Virus record (IMG/VR): IMGVR_UViG_3300044822_000012
Location: 1 to 49,222 of that record
Origin: a virus
Strand: one strand, 5' to 3'
DNA: 49,222 nucleotides
The notes under the pieces are model-generated. The model was not told where the DNA came from, made no database searches, and was given only the letters and a program-made list of their open reading frames with translations. The position numbers and the translations under genes are program-made. This document shows positions 6,589-13,534 of the stretch, one piece after another. Each line of letters starts with the position of its first letter. The first letter of the stretch is position 1.

Positions 6589-6732
6589 TTACTTGTTGAT
6601 GAACAGCGCAGCCAGCCATAGGATCATGATCGGCACCAGCACAAGGGCTCCCGACCGTCCCATGAGCCATAGGATCACCTGCACGATGAACAGCCCGACC
6701 ATACCCAAAATCATCAGTCGCATGATGCTCAT
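6589..6732 (-). CDS. small two-span membrane protein (47 aa)
   Basis: Nearly the whole protein is hydrophobic: MSIMRLMILGMVGLFIVQVI, then a GRSG turn, then LVLVPIMILWLAALFINK. This gives two membrane helices joined by a short polar turn. It shares pattern and length with the gene immediately upstream (R-L in the first segment, VQV, then GR, then VP), so the two look like a tandem duplication. The ribosome-binding site is weak. The terminator at 6541 follows. Confidence 0.5.
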   Translation of the reverse strand: MSIMRLMILGMVGLFIVQVILWLMGRSGALVLVPIMILWLAALFINK

Positions 6733-6737
6733 ACCAG

Positions 6738-6911
6738 CTACCCGCAACTTAGGCGGCCCTTCCGTCGACTGATCAGTATCACCACGAGCGCGAGCAGCGG
6801 CACCACCATCGCCGGCAATCCCGTCACGGGTCGCCCCACAAAATGCAGCGTCACTTGCACGCCAAGCAGGAAAGCGGCGAGTGTGATCATCACTAAACGT
6901 AGGATATCCAT
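6738..6911 (-). CDS. small two-span membrane protein, paralogue of neighbour (57 aa)
   Basis: The ATG at 6911 directly follows the TAA of the secreted-protein gene. The product reads MDILRLVMITLAAFLLGVQV, then a VGRPVTG turn, then a second hydrophobic helix and a basic end (SRRKGRLSCG). The alignment with the 6589-6732 protein covers both helices and the central VQV and GR. Location in the membrane is well supported; the job is unknown. Confidence 0.5.
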   Translation of the reverse strand: MDILRLVMITLAAFLLGVQVTLHFVGRPVTGLPAMVVPLLALVVILISRRKGRLSCG

Positions 6912-7826
6912 TTAGCATCCATCCCCATAACCCAGGCAAAAGAGGTTCATGGCCCAAAACCCATTCCATCCTGCCCCCCAATCCAGCTCAGGGTCAACGA
7001 CAGTCGGGACAGACACCCATATTTGCGCTGCCTCGGTCGCCAGGGTCTCTAGATCCCCCGTCAACTTCTGCTCAGTGGGGCTGTCGGCGATGGCGAAGAC
7101 CGCGGCGACTATTCCTATCAGCGCCCCCAGAATTATGATCGGTGCTTCTTTCTCGCTGCGGTGCAGCGTGGAGTGTAGGTAAAGGGCGGTCGTGTTTAGA
7201 GCCTGCTTTTTTGGCGTGCCCGCTTGTAGCTCTGCATAGGTGACGTTGCGCTGGTTCGCATACGAATCGAGGAACACTTCGTAAGCGTACAAGTCGCCAA
7301 GCACCGCAGGCAGTTTGCCGCCCTCTTGCACCCAATAGTAAGACTGAGGATAAGGTCCTACCCCGGCTCCCACTAACTCTTCATATATTTGAAGCGTAGA
7401 AGGCGTCATATATGGCACAGCCCACTCCTTCATAAAGTTGGTGCCAAAGGCCCGTGCCATCGAAAACAATACCCCTGGGTAGGTATTCTTCGCCATGCAC
7501 TCGAATAACAGCGGCATCCAGTTTTGGTCGGACGCCATCACCAGAGTTGAGAACCGCGCCATCAGGTAAGGATCTGCGTTCGCCCCCGTCGCAGCATCCA
7601 GCATCAAATCTTTGAATGATGGGTTATTGAGGCAAGCGTCGTACATTTCCTCAGAAAATCTGGCGTTGATTTCCGCTACGGTACTGCCCCAGCTCGGTGC
7701 CGTCTGCCCTGGCGTCGAAGTCGCAATGGTGCCCTTCGGCTGCACAATCAGGTGCGGTGCCGTGGCTTGCGCCGCGCCCGCGTTGAGCAACGCCATCGTC
7801 GCTATCAATGATAGAAATGCTCGCAT
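6912..7826 (-). CDS. secreted/membrane-anchored protein of unknown function (304 aa)
   Basis: A Sec signal peptide is clear (MRAFLSLIATMALLNAGAAQ, likely cut after AQA at residue 21). The mature part is helical with conserved-looking Trp/Tyr/Pro and four cysteines (C65, C110, C297, C304). A hydrophobic segment at about 229-247 (PIIILGALIGIVAAVFAIA) would anchor it in the inner membrane. GGAG lies eight bases before ATG 7826. I do not recognise the family. It is followed by two tiny membrane proteins, which suggests a joint envelope role, for example in superinfection control or lysis timing; this is inference. Confidence 0.65.
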   Translation of the reverse strand: MRAFLSLIATMALLNAGAAQATAPHLIVQPKGTIATSTPGQTAPSWGSTVAEINARFSEEMYDACLNNPSFKDLMLDAATGANADPYLMARFSTLVMASDQNWMPLLFECMAKNTYPGVLFSMARAFGTNFMKEWAVPYMTPSTLQIYEELVGAGVGPYPQSYYWVQEGGKLPAVLGDLYAYEVFLDSYANQRNVTYAELQAGTPKKQALNTTALYLHSTLHRSEKEAPIIILGALIGIVAAVFAIADSPTEQKLTGDLETLATEAAQIWVSVPTVVDPELDWGAGWNGFWAMNLFCLGYGDGC

Positions 7827-7863
7827 TTAAAATCTCCATTTCCAAGGTTAGAAGTTGGTTCCG

Positions 7864-8064
7864 TTACATCGAATCTTCTATTTGGGGTTTTCCTCCTTTG
7901 ATTTCAATCTTGATTTCAATCTCCATCAAGAGATCATCGACCGCTTGGCCAGGCGTTCTGCCGTGGCCGATAGGGTCGCCGCCGTCGTAATCCTCAAGTG
8001 TCGCCTGCCATCGGCACCACTCGCCGGGAATGGGCGCATGCGTGCGGCTAATGATGACTTTCAT
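7864..8064 (-). CDS. small HicB-like-fold protein (66 aa)
   Basis: The first 50 residues (ISRTHAPIPGEWCRWQATLE, then GHGRTPGQAVDDLLMEIE) follow the strand-strand-GxGxTxxEAxxDL-helix pattern of HicB/DUF1902-like small proteins that are common in phages. No HicA toxin partner is adjacent, so I do not call a toxin-antitoxin pair. The C-terminus is a charged Ile/Glu/Lys tail. GGTGGGGATTGG precedes the ATG. Confidence 0.5.
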   Translation of the reverse strand: MKVIISRTHAPIPGEWCRWQATLEDYDGGDPIGHGRTPGQAVDDLLMEIEIKIEIKGGKPQIEDSM

Positions 8065-8089
8065 CCAATCCCCACCTTTTCACCGATCT

Positions 8090-8185
8090 TCATCCGCCAC
8101 AAGGCGCTTCGGCGATCCATAGGCCAAAGCGCACACCGAACAGAAAGGCCATCAACACGAGCAGTGCGATGCCCCAGAGGTTCAT
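8090..8185 (-). CDS. tiny membrane protein (31 aa)
   Basis: An ATG-started frame in the gap between two called genes encodes one hydrophobic helix (MNLWGIALLVLMAFLFGVRF) and a short tail (GLWIAEAPCGG). It starts five bases after the upstream stop and adds to the local set of small membrane proteins. The ribosome-binding site is weak and the frame is short, so this is tentative. Confidence 0.4.
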   Translation of the reverse strand: MNLWGIALLVLMAFLFGVRFGLWIAEAPCGG

Positions 8186-8190
8186 GTTAC

Positions 8191-8841
8191 TTAGCGTCGC
8201 CCCTTGAGCACCAGACCCACGCCCGCGAGCAGCAACAGTGCTGCGCACGCATGCCCCGGATCTAACTCGGGGGCCGCTGTGGCGCGCGGCACCGCCGCCC
8301 GCACCACACTGGAGTATGGAGCCGGCGAGCCGAGGACGAAGAAGTCATTCAATAACGCAGTGGTCGCGAAATTCAGTTGGCCGTGCGCGTACCCCGGCTC
8401 TATATATTGATAAAAGCCGTTGCCACCTTTGCCAGCAGCGCCCCAGAACTGAAAAAAAGGATAGCCCTCATTCGAGAAATTACATTTGTCGCAGTACAGA
8501 CCACCTTTCGTCGCGATGAGGGTCCCACTGATAGGCCCTGGTGTTTGGTTCGCCTGCATTATCTCGGTCACGCCATGATAGGTTATGTTGACGTCGTAGC
8601 CGATGATCAGCGGGTTATAGCCAGGGAACCCCTGGCCCTCGCAAGGACTCACGACGCACCCCGACTTGCCATAGCCGTTAGTTTCAAACCAGCCGGTCAC
8701 AGTGAGGGGGCTCGGGTCGGTCCAGCCTGGGTCGTTGGTTGGCGCCGCGGTCATCAGCGCTTTGTCCGTAATCGCGTAGTACTCGTCCTGCGCATGCGCT
8801 GCGCCCGCCATCAATCCCAAAGCCAAAATTAGCTGCCGCAT
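8191..8841 (-). CDS. secreted protein with PEP-CTERM-like sorting tail (216 aa)
   Basis: The N-terminus is a standard Sec signal peptide (MRQLILALGLMAGAAHAQ, cleavage after AHA at 17). The mature domain (20-180) is Gly/Tyr/Asn-rich with two cysteine pairs (C62/C67 and C117/C120) and looks beta-rich. The end is tripartite: PELDP at 191-195, a hydrophobic helix (about 198-211), and a basic GRR terminus. This is the layout of PEP-CTERM exosortase substrates; the PE(I/L)DP form is a variant I recall from Gammaproteobacteria. CGGAG lies before ATG 8841. A phage carrying this is unusual; it may be a host-derived surface protein. Confidence 0.7.
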   Translation of the reverse strand: MRQLILALGLMAGAAHAQDEYYAITDKALMTAAPTNDPGWTDPSPLTVTGWFETNGYGKSGCVVSPCEGQGFPGYNPLIIGYDVNITYHGVTEIMQANQTPGPISGTLIATKGGLYCDKCNFSNEGYPFFQFWGAAGKGGNGFYQYIEPGYAHGQLNFATTALLNDFFVLGSPAPYSSVVRAAVPRATAAPELDPGHACAALLLLAGVGLVLKGRR

Positions 8842-8859
8842 GTGTCATCTCCGTAGTTG

Positions 8860-9072
8860 TTACCACCCTAATCGCTTGCGCCGCTTCGCGAGCGCCATCT
8901 TTGCGTAGTGCTCTGGACTGCGCCGCTTCTTCGGCCCCACCGCCGAGCCACCCTTTTTGCCCATCTCCGCCATCTTCTCCCGCAGCGCTCTCGACATGCG
9001 CGGGCACGGATAATTCAGGGGGTCCGCGAGATGCGCCGCGAGTTTGCGGCGATAGATCGCGGCCTCGCTCAC
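8860..9072 (-). CDS. small basic protein with KKGG motif (70 aa)
   Basis: GTG 9072 overlaps the stop of the preceding gene (GTGA); the open frame extends upstream but lies inside that gene. The second half is very basic (EKMAEMGKKGG, then GPKKRRSPEHYAKMALAKRRKR) and resembles short Lys/Arg/Gly-rich phage proteins that probably bind nucleic acid. No function is established. Confidence 0.55.
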   Translation of the reverse strand: MSEAAIYRRKLAAHLADPLNYPCPRMSRALREKMAEMGKKGGSAVGPKKRRSPEHYAKMALAKRRKRLGW

Positions 9073-9410
9073 TTGGCTCTCAGCGGTACCGCGCGCGTCG
9101 CCGCCTTCTGCCCCCGACCGAACAGGAATTTCTTGCCGGCCCGAATCGCACTCACCTGGGCGTACCATCGCTCAACCTGCTGTGGGGATAACGGCGCGAC
9201 GCTGTGACGTGTCCTAGTCGATTCCATACACTTGAGGCATTGCCCTCCTGAGACATAACGCTCCGCCACATGCCCATAAATGCAGGGACGACCTGTAAAG
9301 AACCGTATGAGCCCCAGGGCGCGAGCCGCGTCCCGGTCAACGACCGCCAAGTAAATCGCCCCATCAAATGAACACCCTCCTGTATTACGCCGCAGTGCGG
9401 CAATCGTCAA
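9069..9410 (-). CDS. phage zinc-finger-type protein (113 aa)
   Basis: The core LGLIRFFTGRPCIYGHVAER then YVSGGQCLKCMEST gives C43, H47, C58 and C61. This pattern recurs in phage proteins, alone or fused to HNH nucleases (typically LGxxxYFTGKPCxxGHxAER). No HNH motif follows here. The start is uncertain: TTG 9410, one base past the Gp157 stop, keeps the frame. A good AGGAGGG instead precedes an ATG in the wrong frame (near 9365), so a small frameshift near the start is possible. Confidence 0.55.
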   Translation of the reverse strand: MTIAALRRNTGGCSFDGAIYLAVVDRDAARALGLIRFFTGRPCIYGHVAERYVSGGQCLKCMESTRTRHSVAPLSPQQVERWYAQVSAIRAGKKFLFGRGQKAATRAVPLRAK

Positions 9411-9411
9411 T

Positions 9412-9909
9412 TCAAAGGCTTATACGTACGTGCTCGCCCTTCTCCACAAAGCACCCCGGCACGTCCTCACCGTTCTGTAGTGCCGCCTTGATCAGCATTT
9501 TGTCCAACTCCGGCGGCGGCGCGGGCGCCTGGCGCCAGTAGGCCGCCGGCACCGATGCCTCATTCATCACATACACCGAGGCCGGATTCGCTTGGCGGCG
9601 CACCACCAGCTCGTCGCTCTCGATGCGTTCGCATTGCATGATCTGCATTTGCATCAGCAGGTACGCCTTGAGCGAGTCGGCACGCTTTTGAATTCGGTCT
9701 GCGCGCTCGCCCATGCGCTTCGACGCATCGGCAACGGCTTGCGCACGATTGGCGAGCGCGAGCACCATCTGCGCGACCGCGACCGCCTTGACTTCAAAGG
9801 CACCTTGGATGCCTTCGAGAGTATCGAGGATGACTTGATGCGGCACTTCGTCCGAGTCGAGCAACGCCTCGACTTCTTTGAACTGGCCGCTGATTTCAAA
9901 TAGGCGCAT
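9412..9909 (-). CDS. Siphovirus Gp157-family protein (165 aa)
   Basis: The protein starts MRLFEISGQFKEVEALLDSD and continues with the family pattern (DTLEGIQGAFEVKAVAVAQM, then a long coiled-coil with KRMGERADRIQKRADSLKAYL). It ends in a beta region with DELVVRRQANP and a basic tail. Gp157 proteins accompany RecT/Erf-type recombination genes in many phages, and their mechanism is not established. ATG 9909 lies 14 bases inside the end of the RecT gene, which suggests coupled translation. Confidence 0.85.
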   Translation of the reverse strand: MRLFEISGQFKEVEALLDSDEVPHQVILDTLEGIQGAFEVKAVAVAQMVLALANRAQAVADASKRMGERADRIQKRADSLKAYLLMQMQIMQCERIESDELVVRRQANPASVYVMNEASVPAAYWRQAPAPPPELDKMLIKAALQNGEDVPGCFVEKGEHVRISL

Positions 9910-10678
9910 CTTTAGTAGGCGCCTCAACATCGCCGCGCTCGATGGCATCCTTCATATCGTCGTACCATGCCTTTAATTTCTGCCGCGCGATGTCATCGCC
10001 CTCTGCTTTTTTCCACGCCACACCGAACGCCTTTCTCAGCTCGGGGAGCGTGCGTACGTCGAGCGACATGATCAGCTCGTCGGTCACGTCAGCCGGCAAC
10101 GCATTCGTGACGTGCTCGACGGCGCCTTCGACGGCTTTTTCGATGGTCGCTACGGGTTCGCTGCCCTCGATCCCCTCTAGCTCCTGCGGGCTGTACATTT
10201 GCTCCGTGCATTCGGGCGCGCACGTCCTCACGCCTTCGGTGATACAGCGCGAGCGATACATCGGGCGACCAAATTTGTCGTACATGCCGCCATTCTTGCC
10301 GGCGAGGCCCGCGCGCTCGGCTCGCGCACGATCCCAATCCACCGTGATCGGCTCGGGACAGTAAGGATGGCTGAAGATGCCGGTTACGCCATCATCTGAG
10401 TATTTGACCCAGCGCACCCGCCCGCCGCTCGCTTGGAAGTCGCGCAGCATCGCGTCCGCCTTTTTTGACAGGCGCCCCTGGATCAGCTCGTAATCGCGCA
10501 TGATCAGCGCGGGGTGCTTGCCGAGCGCCTGCGCGTACAGCATGAGGCTGAGAGCGCTGTCGGGATCTTTGACGCCAAAGAGACCCGACTTAGCGAATGA
10601 GGTGGCCATGCGCTGCACTTGCTCGAAGGTGTAGGACAATGCGGGCAAATGCTCGCGAACGGCGACGTTAGTTGTCAT
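9896..10678 (-). CDS. RecT-family single-strand annealing protein (260 aa)
   Basis: The stretch FAKSGLFGVKDPDSALSLML, then KHPALIMRDYELIQGRLSKKADAMLRDF and RSRCITEGVRTCAPE is characteristic of phage RecT-like recombinases. These anneal complementary single strands during recombination and end repair. The last 60 residues are an acidic helical tail. GAGGAG precedes ATG 10678. No lambda-exo/YqaJ-type exonuclease is adjacent. The nearby VRR-NUC and the divergent helicase are the other processing enzymes. Confidence 0.8.
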   Translation of the reverse strand: MTTNVAVREHLPALSYTFEQVQRMATSFAKSGLFGVKDPDSALSLMLYAQALGKHPALIMRDYELIQGRLSKKADAMLRDFQASGGRVRWVKYSDDGVTGIFSHPYCPEPITVDWDRARAERAGLAGKNGGMYDKFGRPMYRSRCITEGVRTCAPECTEQMYSPQELEGIEGSEPVATIEKAVEGAVEHVTNALPADVTDELIMSLDVRTLPELRKAFGVAWKKAEGDDIARQKLKAWYDDMKDAIERGDVEAPTKDAPI

Positions 10679-10699
10679 GCAAACTCCTCACGCTATGAT
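10672..10699 (+). promoter_or_regulatory. sigma70-type promoter for the SF2 helicase
   Basis: TTGTCA (10672-10677) and TATGAT (10694-10699) are separated by 16 bases and each match the consensus at five of six positions. The start site would fall near 10706, giving a leader of about 47 bases. The -35 overlaps the start codon region of the divergent RecT gene. Confidence 0.6.
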
Positions 10700-10719
10700 G
10701 GGCGGTCACAAATGTACCT

Positions 10720-10743
10720 CAACGCAAGCGACAACGCAAGCGA
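10720..10743. repeat. 12-bp tandem direct repeat in the helicase leader
   Basis: CAACGCAAGCGA occurs twice, head to tail with no spacer, between the predicted transcription start and the helicase ATG at 10753. It also lies upstream of the RecT gene on the other strand, so it could be a shared regulatory site. Confidence 0.6.
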
Positions 10744-10752
10744 GACGCCAAA

Positions 10753-12165
10753 ATGCTCACCCTGCGCCCCTATCAAGCCGAGGCAATTCAGCGCATCCGC
10801 ACTGCTTTTAGCAATGGCGCGAAGTCTCCTTTATATGTACTGCCGACGGGCGGCGGCAAAACCGTCATCTTCAGCGCCATCGCCGAATCCTCACTGCGGC
10901 GCGGCAAGCGCGTGCTGATCATCGCGCATCGCGTCGAGCTGGTTGATCAGATTGTGAGGGCGCTCAAAGAATTCGGGGTCGAGCCCGACGTCGTTGCGTC
11001 AGGCTACGGGCGGCGCCCATCGAAGACCTGCGATGCTGTCGCCGTCGCGAGTGTGCAGACGCTCGTCAATCGTATGGAGTCGCTCCCACCGCCATCACTC
11101 ATTGTTTGCGATGAAGCGCATCACTGTGCCGCTGGCAATACGTGGTCGCAGGTTTTGCGCGGCTATGCCGATGCGAAAGTTCTGGGTGTTAGCGCGACGC
11201 CCGTGCGTCTCGATGGGCGCGGCTTGGGCGCGCACTTCGATCAATTGATCGTAGGTCCCTCCGTGAGCGAGCTGGTGACGCAGGGCTACCTTGCGCAGCC
11301 GCGTGTGTTCGCACCGCCCACCGTCGACACGAGTGGACTGCACATTCGCATGGGCGAGTATCGGATCGGCGAGTCCGAAGCGCTCATGGACAAGCCGTCC
11401 ATCACGGGCGATGCCATCACCCACTACCGCCGGCATGCGGCCGATAAGCCGGCGCTCGTATTCTGCACGTCGGTCAAGCACGCCGATAATGTCGCGCAGG
11501 ACTTTCGCGCCGGTGGCATTTCGGCAATTGCACTGAATGGCAGCACCGATCCGAAGATTCGGCGCATGGCAGTTGAGGATTTTCGCCGTGGCGCGATCCG
11601 TGTGCTCGCGAGCTGCGATTTGTTCAGCGAGGGATTTGACGTGCCTGGCGTCCACGTCGGCATCATGCTGCGGCCGACTGCATCGGAGGGACTGCACCGC
11701 CAGCAATGCGGGCGCATCTTGCGCACCGCGCCGGGCAAGACGCACGCGCTTATCCTCGATCATGTGGGCAACTCGCAACGGTTCGGGCTGCCCCATGAGG
11801 ACCGCCAGTGGACGCTTACCGATGACATCGCGAAGAAAAAGCAAAACAAGCCGGCCCTGCAGGCGCGCGTGTGTCCGAAGTGCTGGGCGGCATCGCCGGC
11901 CCGCGCGCTTGTGTGCGTCGACTGCGGCCACGTCTTCGAGATAAAGCCGCGCCAGGACATTGAGGAGCGCGAGGGCGATCTAAAAGAAGTGAAGCCGCTC
12001 ACGCCGGAGGAGGTTGATCGGCGCGAGTGGCGAAAAAAACAGGGTCGCGCGCAGTCGCTGGAGCAGCTAGAGGCGTTCGGGCGCTCGCGTGGATACGCGC
12101 CAGGCTGGGCCAGGCATATTATGGAGGGTCGTGAGGCGAAGAAGAAAGGCCCCAGCAGCCCGTGA
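10753..12165 (+). CDS. SF2 DEAD/DEAH-type helicase with zinc ribbon (470 aa)
   Basis: Both RecA-like domains of an SF2 helicase are complete. Motif I is PTGGGKT (31-37), motif II DEAH (120-123), motif III SATP (147-150), and motif VI QQCGRILR (317-324), with the motif V region around FSEGFDVP. Residues 374-391 form a CxxC...CxxC zinc ribbon (CPKCW, CVDCG), followed by a charged helical tail. Phage homologues help replication or recombination by unwinding or remodelling DNA. It is transcribed away from RecT, from its own promoter, and its last 47 bases overlap the converging gene at 12119. Confidence 0.88.
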   Translation: MLTLRPYQAEAIQRIRTAFSNGAKSPLYVLPTGGGKTVIFSAIAESSLRRGKRVLIIAHRVELVDQIVRALKEFGVEPDVVASGYGRRPSKTCDAVAVASVQTLVNRMESLPPPSLIVCDEAHHCAAGNTWSQVLRGYADAKVLGVSATPVRLDGRGLGAHFDQLIVGPSVSELVTQGYLAQPRVFAPPTVDTSGLHIRMGEYRIGESEALMDKPSITGDAITHYRRHAADKPALVFCTSVKHADNVAQDFRAGGISAIALNGSTDPKIRRMAVEDFRRGAIRVLASCDLFSEGFDVPGVHVGIMLRPTASEGLHRQQCGRILRTAPGKTHALILDHVGNSQRFGLPHEDRQWTLTDDIAKKKQNKPALQARVCPKCWAASPARALVCVDCGHVFEIKPRQDIEEREGDLKEVKPLTPEEVDRREWRKKQGRAQSLEQLEAFGRSRGYAPGWARHIMEGREAKKKGPSSP

Positions 12166-12400
12166 GCCACTGCGCCCCGTCGGGACCCGTGGTGTACTGG
12201 TGATACTGACCGGGACAGCCTTCGGGCGCGTTATCGCGCAGATGCTCTTGGGCCCAGTCTCCCGAAAACGCGCGTCCGTCTTCGAGCCGCTCGACGCGGT
12301 CGTTGAGGCCGCTCGATGCGATCTCCAGGTGCGAGATACGCACGAACAGCAGATTCAGCAGGATCAAAAGGATCGCGACCCAAATGAGTCGCATGATCAT
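12119..12400 (-). CDS. membrane-anchored small protein with coiled coil (93 aa)
   Basis: An N-terminal membrane helix (MIMRLIWVAILLILLNLLFV) is followed by a short coiled coil (LEIASSGLNDRVERLED) and a periplasmic-type tail with two cysteines (EGCPGQ, TGCWGL). The topology is like that of Rz-type inner-membrane spanin subunits, but there is no family match to support that. It overlaps the previous gene's stop by one base (TAATG) and is the last gene of the virion operon, running tail to tail into the helicase gene. Confidence 0.55.
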   Translation of the reverse strand: MIMRLIWVAILLILLNLLFVRISHLEIASSGLNDRVERLEDGRAFSGDWAQEHLRDNAPEGCPGQYHQYTTGPDGAQWLTGCWGLSSSPHDPP

Positions 12401-12921
12401 TAGCCGCCGCTCTCAACGGTCGACGTCATCGTTATCACCCCCGAGGCGATGACCGAGGAGCTATTCGTGCTAATTTGAATGAGCAGCGAGCAAGTGCTGC
12501 TCCCCGGTCCAAACCTCGTCAGGCTCCAGCTCAGCGTGCCCGTGACGGGAATCCAGACGTTGAGCGCATTCCCCGTGGGTGCGGTGCCCGACTGCAGCGT
12601 CGCCATGAGCTGATAGCTGCTGGTCGGCGGATACGCCCAATTGCCGACGACGCTCGGCGTCGGCAATTGATTGGTCTGCACCGTCTCGGTACCACTCGTC
12701 GTGAAGGCGATCGTACACGTTGCCGTGCCGGGATAGGTCCCGACGGCGCCCAAGATCTCGGGGATTACCTGCGCGGCGACGAACACGAGGCGCGGGGTGT
12801 TCGTGATATCGACGTAGAACGCACGCTTGATCTGGCGCGCGGTGTTCGTGATGTCGACATAGAAGATCCGCTTAATCAGGCGCGGTGTATTCGTGATGTC
12901 GACATAGAAGACGCGGGCCAT
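12400..12921 (-). CDS. virion-associated protein with triple 15-residue N-terminal repeat (173 aa)
   Basis: ATG 12921 overlaps the previous stop (TGATG). The first 45 residues are three copies of FYVDITNTPRLIKR with small changes. The rest is a beta-rich, T/S/G-rich domain (TATCTIAFTTSGTETVQTNQ, later GTLSWSLTRFGPGSSTCSLL) like phage structural Ig-type modules. Position at the end of the tail operon suggests a minor tail or fibre-tip component. No specific family is recognised. Confidence 0.6.
   Translation of the reverse strand: MARVFYVDITNTPRLIKRIFYVDITNTARQIKRAFYVDITNTPRLVFVAAQVIPEILGAVGTYPGTATCTIAFTTSGTETVQTNQLPTPSVVGNWAYPPTSSYQLMATLQSGTAPTGNALNVWIPVTGTLSWSLTRFGPGSSTCSLLIQISTNSSSVIASGVITMTSTVESGG
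12787..12909. repeat. 45-bp tandem repeat (about 3 copies)
   Basis: The sequence encoding FYVDITNTxRxIKR recurs with a 45-bp period. The copies are imperfect (for example GTGATGTCGACATAGAA versus GTGATATCGACGTAGAA), so the array is not a recent perfect duplication. Confidence 0.75.
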
Positions 12922-13499
12922 CAGTACAGCCAGTAAATATAGCCGTAGACCCCACCCGTCGGTATGCCGCCTGGGTCTGGTTCGACGACGTTGCCGCGAA
13001 CCGTCCCGACGAGCGGCAGGTTTGTTGAATAGACGACGTCGTTGGTACCCATGAACGGGCATTGCGCATAGGCGATCTGATCGGTGAGCTGCGTGAACGA
13101 AGTGGTCGGCCGCTGCGCAAGGGCCATGTTGACGCCATCCGACACGGTCAGCGTGCGCGCCTGCTGCGCGAGGACGTTGCCGAGGCCGCCGGTCACACTC
13201 AGGGTGAGTGTAAACGGCGCGGTTGTATCGTTGTAGATCGTCCACAGGCCGCCAACGCCCGCTGGCACCTGATAGACGAGGTTCGCACTCAAGATGCCCA
13301 CGAACACGATATTCGGCGGTGTGTACTGCGAGACTGAGAGGACAATCGGGTCGGGCCCGACCACGTTGGTCACGGAGATCGTGGTGACGCCCCCGAAGGC
13401 GACGTCGATGGCGTTCCAGTTCGCGTTGACCGGCACGTCCCAGGAATCAGGGTCGGCGCCGTGGGCCGGGATGTTGAGATCTTTATTTGGGGTTGACAT
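12921..13499 (-). CDS. tail/fibre-type structural protein (192 aa)
   Basis: The N-terminus (LNIPAHGADPDSWDVPVNAN, then NWNAIDVAFGG) is a module I recognise from phage tail-fibre and virion proteins that begin by describing a flat start segment. The remainder is beta-rich with VPAGVGGLWTIYNDTTAPFT and a Tyr/Trp-rich end (YGYIYWLY). It follows the two large ejection-type genes after a 154-bp gap and is coupled to the next gene by TGATG. Confidence 0.65.
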   Translation of the reverse strand: MSTPNKDLNIPAHGADPDSWDVPVNANWNAIDVAFGGVTTISVTNVVGPDPIVLSVSQYTPPNIVFVGILSANLVYQVPAGVGGLWTIYNDTTAPFTLTLSVTGGLGNVLAQQARTLTVSDGVNMALAQRPTTSFTQLTDQIAYAQCPFMGTNDVVYSTNLPLVGTVRGNVVEPDPGGIPTGGVYGYIYWLY

Positions 13500-13500
13500 A

Positions 13501-13528
13501 TTGACCTATACGGGCGTTCGTGTAGAAT
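13501..13528 (+). promoter_or_regulatory. sigma70-type promoter, possibly giving a leaderless mRNA
   Basis: TTGACC (13501-13506), a 16-base spacer and TAGAAT (13523-13528) point along the plus strand. The expected start site, about seven bases on, coincides with the ATG at 13535, although GGTGAG also stands just before that ATG. Confidence 0.5.
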
Positions 13529-13534
13529 GGTGAG

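Noticed and set aside
7864-8064. Toxin-antitoxin (HicB-like) pair
   Set aside because: The HicB-like pattern is weak and no HicA-type toxin is adjacent; the neighbours are membrane or secreted proteins.
11095-11931. 278-codon minus-strand frame
   Set aside because: Antisense to the SF2 helicase, whose motifs are complete; no independent start signal.
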